This document shows positions 15,375 to 20,029 of a stretch of 20,029 nt of DNA, in pieces. A program made the position numbers and the translations under genes. The stretch is taken from NCBI GenBank assembly GCA_947460445.1, contig CANHHS010000013.1:1-20029 (forward strand). Direction: 5' to 3'. Position 1 is the first letter of the stretch. Every line of letters begins with the position of its first letter. The stretch comes from Opitutia bacterium. Its GTDB lineage: Bacteria; Verrucomicrobiota; Verrucomicrobiia; Opitutales; UBA953. The notes under the pieces were generated by a model. That model did no database searches. It was not told where the DNA came from and saw nothing but the letters and a program-made list of their open reading frames with translations.

Positions 15375-16508
15375 GTGTCCAATCGACACCTAACAACTGC
15401 CGTGGCCAAGCCTACCGCCCTTACACACCCTGAATCACTGAAGAACCCTGCGGGGCCTTCTGCTTTCGCCAAGGACCCTGCTAATGCAGGCCTAACAAAA
15501 GCCGATAAGGTAAAACTCTACACCCAGATGGCCCGGATTCGGCACTTTGAGCAGCGCTGCATTCGAACCTATCAACAAGGTAAAATTGGCGGCTTCCTTC
15601 ACCTCTATGTTGGCCAAGAGGCTGTCGCTGTCGGCACACTTTCTGTCCTTGGCAAAAATGACCACCTGATCACTGGCTACCGCGACCACGGTCACGCCTT
15701 AATGGTTGGGATGGACATGAATAGTTGCATGGCGGAATTACAGGGCAAGGCGACGGGTTGCTCCAAAGGTAAGGGCGGCTCGATGCATTATTTCGCACCC
15801 GATAAAAATTACTGGGGCGGTCACGGTATCGTCGGCGGACAAGCCCCACTCGGCACCGGCATCGCCTACGCGTTAAAACAAAAAGGCCTCAAGGGTTGCT
15901 GCCTCGTCTACATGGGCGATGGCGCCGTCAATCAAGGGGCAGTCCACGAAGCCTACAACTTGGCCGCACTTTGGGATTTGCCCGTAATCTTCATTATCGA
16001 AAACAACGGTTACTCCATGGGCACTTCGCAAGAACGCTCCACGGCTCACCCTGGCTCCTTAGCCAAGCGCGCAGAGGGATACGGCATGGACTGGGATCTC
16101 GTCAACGGACACGACCTTTACGAAGTGCGCGCAAAGACGGCGGTTGCCGTGAAGCGTGCGCATGAAAAAAATCGTCCGACGGTTTTAGAAATCTTCACCT
16201 ACCGTTACTTCGGCCACTCGATGGCTGACCCTGACAAAACGTATCGCGATAAAGAAGAGATCAAAGGTTACCGCGAAGAAAAAGATCCAATTAAGCTTTG
16301 GGAAAAAGAGCTTTTAAATGAAGGCGTGCTCACCGACGCGCTCGTTGCATCCATCAATGAAGCAGCTATGGAAGAGGCGAATAAAGCAGCCGATTTCGCC
16401 GACGCATCGCCCTACCCCACTGTCGAATCTATCACTCAGGATATTTACTGGGAAGAAGACAACCGCGGCAAAGACACCACGTCGCGCGGAACCATTATCT
16501 TTGAGTGA
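15375..16508 (+). CDS. pdhA: Pyruvate dehydrogenase E1 component, alpha subunit
   Basis: A 377-residue thiamine-diphosphate enzyme subunit that decarboxylates pyruvate in the PDH complex. The TPP/Mg motif runs from GDGAVNQG (181-188) to IIENN (207-211). The substrate/loop region YRYFGHSMADPDKTYR is intact, as are HLYVGQEAVAVG (76-87) and ITGYRDHGHALM (99-110). The start is a GTG at 15375; the first 40 residues are a Pro/Ala/Thr-rich extension before the conserved core (KADKVKLYTQMARIRHFEQR), so the true start could be a little downstream, though no better start codon is obvious. It is the first gene of a three-gene operon with 14 bp to pdhB. The pair of separate alpha and beta subunits (not a single E1) is the Gram-positive/mitochondrial type of complex. 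Confidence 0.95.
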   Translation: MSNRHLTTAVAKPTALTHPESLKNPAGPSAFAKDPANAGLTKADKVKLYTQMARIRHFEQRCIRTYQQGKIGGFLHLYVGQEAVAVGTLSVLGKNDHLITGYRDHGHALMVGMDMNSCMAELQGKATGCSKGKGGSMHYFAPDKNYWGGHGIVGGQAPLGTGIAYALKQKGLKGCCLVYMGDGAVNQGAVHEAYNLAALWDLPVIFIIENNGYSMGTSQERSTAHPGSLAKRAEGYGMDWDLVNGHDLYEVRAKTAVAVKRAHEKNRPTVLEIFTYRYFGHSMADPDKTYRDKEEIKGYREEKDPIKLWEKELLNEGVLTDALVASINEAAMEEANKAADFADASPYPTVESITQDIYWEEDNRGKDTTSRGTIIFE

Positions 16509-16522
16509 ACTAAACTGCCGAC

Positions 16523-17500
16523 ATGCCTATCCTTTCATACCGTGAAGCCATCCGCGCAGCCATGCGCGAAGAAATGAAACGTGACGAAAACGTTGTCATC
16601 ATGGGCGAAGAAGTCGCCCAGTTTAATGGTGCCTACAAAGTGACTGAGGGTTTGTTAAAAGAATTTGGCCCCAAGCGCGTCATCGATACGCCCATTTCCG
16701 AAGCAGGTTTTATCGGACTCGGTGTCGGTGCGTCGATGTTAGGCATCCGCCCTGTGATGGAGCTCATGTTCTGGTCCTTCAGCTATGTAGCCTTTGACCA
16801 AATCGTGAACAATGCTGGCAACATCCGCTACATGTCAGGCGGTTTGATTAACTGTCCGATTGTCATCCGTGGACCTGCCAACGGCGGAACCAACGTTGGC
16901 GCAACCCACTCACATACACCGGAAGCCATGCTTGCGGCCCATCCAGGCATTAAGGTTGTTTGCCCGGCGACACCTTATGACGCGAAAGGCCTCCTCAAGG
17001 CAGCTATTCGTGACAACGATCCCGTCTACGTCATGGAGAATACCATTCTCTATAACGACAAAGGCGAAGTCCCTGACGAAGATTACATTGTGCCTATCGG
17101 CGTTGCCGACGTAAAGCGCGCAGGCACAGACCTCACCATTGTGGCCCATGGACGAGCCGTCATCACCTCGCTGAAAGCTGCCGAGATTCTCGAAGCCGAG
17201 CACGGTGTCTCCGTTGAAGTTGTCGACCTGCGATCCATTCGCCCGCTTGACGAAGAAACCATCTTAGCGTCCGTGCGCAAAACGCACCGCGTGCTACTCG
17301 TCGAAGAGAATAAGCCATTCTGCGGTGTCGACGCCCAAGTCGCCTACATTATCCAGTCGAAAGCATTTGATGAACTCGATGCACCGATTGGTCGCGTCTC
17401 ATCCATCGACGCTCCTCAGATTTATTCGAAACCACTCGAAGACGTTCAAATTCCTTCGCCTGCCCGCGTTGTCGAAGCTGCACTCAAAGTCCTCGCGTAA
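16523..17500 (+). CDS. pdhB: Pyruvate dehydrogenase E1 component, beta subunit
   Basis: A 325-residue partner of the E1-alpha subunit, forming the alpha2-beta2 heterotetramer. The conserved core reads VVIMGEEVAQFNGAYKVTEG, then RVIDTPISEAGFIGLGVGAS, then the FDQIVNNAGNIRYMSGG segment that helps bind the cofactor, and a C-terminal transketolase domain (DLTIVAHGRAVITSLKAAE; SVEVVDLRSIRPLDEETI). Length agrees with the family. The TPISE form is characteristic of pyruvate and other 2-oxo-acid E1-beta proteins. It lies 14 bp after pdhA and 27 bp before the E2 gene. Specificity for pyruvate rather than branched-chain 2-oxo acids or acetoin is inferred from overall similarity, not proven here. Confidence 0.95.
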   Translation: MPILSYREAIRAAMREEMKRDENVVIMGEEVAQFNGAYKVTEGLLKEFGPKRVIDTPISEAGFIGLGVGASMLGIRPVMELMFWSFSYVAFDQIVNNAGNIRYMSGGLINCPIVIRGPANGGTNVGATHSHTPEAMLAAHPGIKVVCPATPYDAKGLLKAAIRDNDPVYVMENTILYNDKGEVPDEDYIVPIGVADVKRAGTDLTIVAHGRAVITSLKAAEILEAEHGVSVEVVDLRSIRPLDEETILASVRKTHRVLLVEENKPFCGVDAQVAYIIQSKAFDELDAPIGRVSSIDAPQIYSKPLEDVQIPSPARVVEAALKVLA

Positions 17501-17527
17501 TTTTACCACACCCAAACTTTAACACCG

Positions 17528-18817
17528 ATGGCCGATATTATCGATATGCCCAAGTTGTCCGACACCATGACGGTGGGGACACTCGTGAAATGGAACGTCA
17601 AAGAAGGCGATACGCTCGCCTTTGGTGACATCCTTTGCGAAGTCGAAACCGACAAGGCCACCATGGAAGTACAAAATACTATTCCGGGTGTATTGCTTAA
17701 GATGTACGCGGCAGCTGGCGCTCAACTTCCTGTCGGCGCTCCGATCTGCGCGATTGGTAAAAAAGGTGAAGCAGCACCGGCTCCCGGCAGCACAAACGCT
17801 CCAACGCCCAAGGCAGAACCTGGCAAGGCCGCTGCGGTACCGCCCATTCCTGAATCCACCGGCGTGAGTTGCGCTCCACAGGCCATGGCATCACCTGCCG
17901 TCGCCACCACACAAACGGGCGAGCGCGCCAAAGCTTCGCCTTATGCAAAACGTATGGCCGAAAAAGCTGGCGTGAATGTTGCCGCCCTCAGTGGCACAGG
18001 CCCTGGCGGACGCGTTGTTGGCAATGATGTTCTCGCAGCTACCGCTGCACCTGCGAGCGCTGCTGGACCACTGAATGTTGCGGTTGCTGCACCGGCTGAC
18101 GGTAAAGGCATTCAGGCAGATGCCGATGTCGCGGTCTCAAGCATGCGCCAAACAATTGCGCGTCGCTTACTCGAATCCAAGCTGACCGTCCCGCATTTTT
18201 ATCTCGAAACCGAAGTCGACGCTGCCCCGCTTCTCGCCTTGCGCGAAACCCTCAATCGCCGACTCACCGAAGCCGGCGGAAAAGATGCGCTCAAGCTTTC
18301 AGTAAATGATTTTATCCTGAAAGCTTCGGCCGAGGCTCTCCGGCGCGTGCCAGCAGTGAATGCATCGTGGGCGGGCACCAACATTCGTACCCATGGCGCC
18401 GTGCACCTCGCCTTTGGCGTCGCCCTCGAAGACGGACTCGTCACCCCCGTCGTTCGTGATGCTCAGGCCAAATCACTGCGCGACATTGCCCTTGAAGCTA
18501 AAGCCCTGATTACAAAAGCGCGCGCGAAGAAACTTACACCTGCAGAGATGTCTGGATCGACGTTCACCGTTACTAACCTCGGCATGTATGGCGTGAGTGG
18601 CTTCTTTGGCATTATCAACGCACCGAACGCTGCCATCCTCTCTGTAGGCGCAACGGTACAGAAGCCCATCGTCGACGCCCATGGGCGTATCGTCGTTGGA
18701 CAACGCATGATTGTGGGTCTCTCCGGCGATCACCGCGTGGTCGACGGCGCAACCGCAGCCCAGTTCCTCCAAGCACTTCGTCAAATGCTTGAAGAGCCTG
18801 CGCTCATGATGATCTAA
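17528..18817 (+). CDS. pdhC: Dihydrolipoamide acetyltransferase (PDH E2)
   Basis: A 429-residue core subunit of the PDH complex. Domains in order: one lipoyl domain (about 3-78) with the lipoylated K43 in VETDKATMEV; an Ala/Pro-rich flexible linker (79-134); the E1/E3-binding domain (135-170) KASPYAKRMAEKAG...GGRVVGNDVLA; a second Ala-rich linker; and the catalytic acyltransferase domain (about 200-429) with H402 and D406 in GDHRVVDGA. It transfers the acetyl group to coenzyme A. Only one lipoyl domain is present, fewer than in E. coli E2. The E3 (lipoamide dehydrogenase) gene is not in the window and must be elsewhere. A strong terminator follows 15 bp after the stop. Confidence 0.95.
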   Translation: MADIIDMPKLSDTMTVGTLVKWNVKEGDTLAFGDILCEVETDKATMEVQNTIPGVLLKMYAAAGAQLPVGAPICAIGKKGEAAPAPGSTNAPTPKAEPGKAAAVPPIPESTGVSCAPQAMASPAVATTQTGERAKASPYAKRMAEKAGVNVAALSGTGPGGRVVGNDVLAATAAPASAAGPLNVAVAAPADGKGIQADADVAVSSMRQTIARRLLESKLTVPHFYLETEVDAAPLLALRETLNRRLTEAGGKDALKLSVNDFILKASAEALRRVPAVNASWAGTNIRTHGAVHLAFGVALEDGLVTPVVRDAQAKSLRDIALEAKALITKARAKKLTPAEMSGSTFTVTNLGMYGVSGFFGIINAPNAAILSVGATVQKPIVDAHGRIVVGQRMIVGLSGDHRVVDGATAAQFLQALRQMLEEPALMMI

Positions 18818-18831
18818 GGCTTCACTCGCCC

Positions 18832-18867
18832 AACAAAAAGGCCCGCTCTCATGCGGGCCTTTTTGTT
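18832..18867 (+). terminator. Bidirectional intrinsic terminator after the PDH operon
   Basis: A perfect 15-bp inverted repeat, AACAAAAAGGCCCGC and GCGGGCCTTTTTGTT, with a 6-nt loop. The T-run is present on both strands, so it should stop transcripts from the PDH operon (plus strand) and from the small membrane protein gene whose stop lies at 18874 (minus strand). The GC core is nearly the same as that of the hairpin at 656-681. Confidence 0.93.
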
Positions 18868-18873
18868 TACCGG

Positions 18874-19077
18874 CTATCGTGCCAGCGCGAGGTCGTAGAA
18901 GAAATTCCAGAAGGCCACAAAGAAGCCGAGGAGCATACCGAGGAAACAGAGCACGCGCAGGCGTGGCTTGTCAGGCTTATGCTTCTTGAAGTGAGCGAGC
19001 AGGACGGCGTTGGTAACGACGATCAGCAAGCCTATCACGATGTCGACGACATCTAAGTCCACGGTGACTTTTGCCAT
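18874..19077 (-). CDS. Small two-helix membrane protein, unknown
   Basis: A 67-residue protein of no recognised family. It has a short acidic N-terminus (MAKVTVDLDVVD), a first membrane helix (about 10-30), a basic loop (HFKKHKPDKPRLR), and a second helix (about 41-62). The positive loop suggests that both ends face the periplasm and the loop the cytoplasm. It is the last gene before the shared terminator and starts 46 bp after the SDR stop, so the two may be cotranscribed. A perfect AGGAGG lies 20 nt before the ATG, too far for normal use, and sits in a small hairpin. The clean hydrophobic pattern and the terminator right after its stop favour a real gene. Confidence 0.65.
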   Translation of the reverse strand: MAKVTVDLDVVDIVIGLLIVVTNAVLLAHFKKHKPDKPRLRVLCFLGMLLGFFVAFWNFFYDLALAR

Positions 19078-19091
19078 GCCCGACTTTATGC

Positions 19092-19112
19092 CGAAAGCCT
19101 CCTAGGGCTTCG
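19092..19112 (-). promoter_or_regulatory. Small hairpin carrying an AGGAGG, between the SDR and small membrane protein genes
   Basis: On the minus strand, CGAAGCC pairs imperfectly with GGCTTTCG around the loop CTAGGA. The Shine-Dalgarno-like AGGAGG (19103-19098) spans the loop and the right arm of the stem. It is 20 nt from the annotated ATG at 19077. It may modulate translation of the small membrane protein, or be chance; no T-run follows it on this strand, so it is not a typical terminator. Confidence 0.3.
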
Positions 19113-19123
19113 AGTAAAATTTT

Positions 19124-19819
19124 TTAGAGCAGCCGCACCGAGGACAGGCCGCCGTCGATGCGAAGGACTTGTCCAGTCATGAAGCCACTGGCAGGTCCAA
19201 GGAGATGCTCCGCGGTAGCGGCGAGCTGATCAGCGTCGCCAACCCGCTGCAGTGGATGGCGCTTTGCTGCACCCGCTCGACGGGCGTCATCCGCGAGCAA
19301 CGCACCCGCGAGAGGCGTGTCGGAGAGCGAAGGAGCGATGACATTAACGCGCACGTGCGGCGCCCACTCTGCGGCGAGTGAGCGAGCCAAGCCCTCAACC
19401 GCACCCTTCGCCGCAGCGATGCTCGCATGCATCGGCATACCTTGCACTACGGCGATCGTTGAGAAGAGCACGACCGAGCCGGAGCCCGATGCGCGGAGCG
19501 CAGGATGCGCAGACTGTAATGCGGCGACTGCACCGAGGAGATTAACGCGCAAGTCGCGCAGAAAGTCATCTGCAGTTAGTCTACCGAATGACTTAAGTGT
19601 AATTGTTCCAGGACAGTAAACGAATCCATCGAGGCGCTCGGGCCAAACGAGCGCGCCCGGCGACTCAGCATCAAATGGCTGAACGTGGACGCCGAGCTCA
19701 GCAAGTGGACCAGCCGTGCGGGCTGCGGCATGGACGGTGTGACCAGCGGCAATGAGGCGTCGGGCTAGAGCCAGACCGATACCAGAGTTGCCGCCGACAA
19801 GTGCGTAAGTGCAAGACAT
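19124..19819 (-). CDS. SDR family protein lacking the catalytic tyrosine
   Basis: A 231-residue Rossmann-fold protein of the classical short-chain dehydrogenase/reductase family. The nucleotide-binding glycine motif is VGGNSGIG (8-15), followed by R34 after strand 2, which hints at NADP(H). N93 (RVNLLGA) and S120 (FSTIAV) of the catalytic tetrad are present, and K138 is too, but the tyrosine four residues before K138 is replaced by Ile134 (HASIAAAKGAVEG); the codon is ATC at 19420-19418. The C-terminal part, APSLSDTPLAG and GQVLRIDGG, is normal for the family. So the fold is intact, but the usual proton donor is missing; the protein may use another residue, have a different reaction or only bind the cofactor. 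Substrate unknown. It is followed by a small membrane protein gene. Confidence 0.9.
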   Translation of the reverse strand: MSCTYALVGGNSGIGLALARRLIAAGHTVHAAARTAGPLAELGVHVQPFDAESPGALVWPERLDGFVYCPGTITLKSFGRLTADDFLRDLRVNLLGAVAALQSAHPALRASGSGSVVLFSTIAVVQGMPMHASIAAAKGAVEGLARSLAAEWAPHVRVNVIAPSLSDTPLAGALLADDARRAGAAKRHPLQRVGDADQLAATAEHLLGPASGFMTGQVLRIDGGLSSVRLL

Positions 19820-19898
19820 GCCAACATCGTCCGAGGTAACCGAACTGGGTCAAGTGGCAGGTGAAAAAGATAACCTAGAGCGGCCTTCTTTTACTACC

Positions 19899-19925
19899 AC
19901 CGCTAGCACCGCTAGTACCGCTAAA
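19899..19925. repeat. Three tandem 9-bp units, ACCGCTAGN-type
   Basis: The units ACCGCTAGC, ACCGCTAGT and ACCGCTAAA follow each other without gap, in the 111-bp gap between the SDR start and the stop of the next gene, and end 5 bp before that stop. Nothing else is evident in this gap except a possible short promoter region for the SDR gene. Confidence 0.7.
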
Positions 19926-19930
19926 ATACC

Positions 19931-20029
19931 TCAGCGCTTCTTATCAAGGTTGGCTTTCAGGTCTTCAGCCGAGAGATGCGATTCGACGCCGCCTACGGGG
20001 ACTTCAGCCTTAGCAGTCCAGAGGATCGC
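19931..20029 (-). CDS. C-terminal end of a gene running off the window, possibly ThuA-like
   Basis: Thirty-two codons and a TGA stop (19933-19931) are open to the right edge on the minus strand. They read AILWTAKAEVPVGGVESH and then LSAEDLKANLDKKR. The form ILW-x-A-x-x-EVP-x-GGV followed by a short helix with LKANLD resembles the C-termini of secreted ThuA-domain (trehalose-utilisation-like) proteins common in Planctomycetota and Verrucomicrobiota, but 32 residues are too few to be sure. The reading frame continues without a stop to the edge, and no competing frame on the other strand is convincing. Confidence 0.45.
   Translation of the reverse strand, partial: AILWTAKAEVPVGGVESHLSAEDLKANLDKKR

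Noticed and set aside
19899..19925. Start of a CRISPR array
   Set aside because: Units are only 9 bp, contiguous and without spacers.

Overview
The window reads as chromosome from a Verrucomicrobiota bacterium, plausibly near Opitutia. The main reason is the five-gene block at 701-8198, which matches in order and architecture the pilus-like cluster known from Akkermansia muciniphila as Amuc_1098 to Amuc_1102. FloA/NfeD, HPr and a PDH E1-alpha/E1-beta/E2 operon are compatible with that but not diagnostic. I see no mobile element, CRISPR array, tRNA or rRNA. Coding density is high, and no gap between genes exceeds about 120 bp.

Layout from left to right: (1) 1-611, minus strand, the N-terminal part of a DNA polymerase I-type 5'-3' exonuclease. 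(2) 701-8198, minus strand, a tightly packed pilus-like operon transcribed in the order Amuc_1102-like, PilM/PilN fusion (Amuc_1101-like), Amuc_1100-like (PilO-like), Amuc_1099-like (possibly PilP-like) and TPR-secretin (PilQ, Amuc_1098-like), closed by a strong hairpin at 656-681. Read this way it is a pilM-N-O-P-Q series with M and N joined in one polypeptide. (3) 8199-8311, a divergent promoter region with an inverted repeat. (4) 8312-10741, plus strand, a Zn/Mn-type ABC importer (binding protein, ATPase, permease) with overlapping genes. (5) 10744-12630, minus strand, NfeD-like protein, flotillin FloA and a small Pro/Arg-rich membrane protein. (6) 12721-13799, plus strand, a phage CII-like HTH protein followed 2 bp later by peptide deformylase. 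(7) 13804-15276, minus strand, HPr followed 3 bp later by an unknown secreted protein. (8) 15375-18817, plus strand, pyruvate dehydrogenase E1-alpha, E1-beta and E2, closed by a perfect hairpin that also serves the converging gene. (9) 18874-19819, minus strand, an SDR protein lacking the catalytic tyrosine and a 67-residue two-helix membrane protein. (10) 19931-20029, minus strand, the C-terminal end of a further gene, possibly of the ThuA-like family.

The pilus-like proteins would form an envelope-spanning assembly: cytoplasmic PilM domain, inner-membrane PilN/PilO/PilP-like parts, and an outer-membrane secretin with periplasmic TPRs. No pilin, PilB/PilT ATPase, PilC or prepilin peptidase gene is present here, so they must lie elsewhere if used. 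The most notable points are the PilM-PilN fusion with an internal INLLP-like motif, the Amuc_1100 homologue, the SDR with Ile in place of the active-site Tyr, a CxxC loop instead of a His-rich loop in the metal-binding protein, and the near absence of Shine-Dalgarno sequences in front of the genes.
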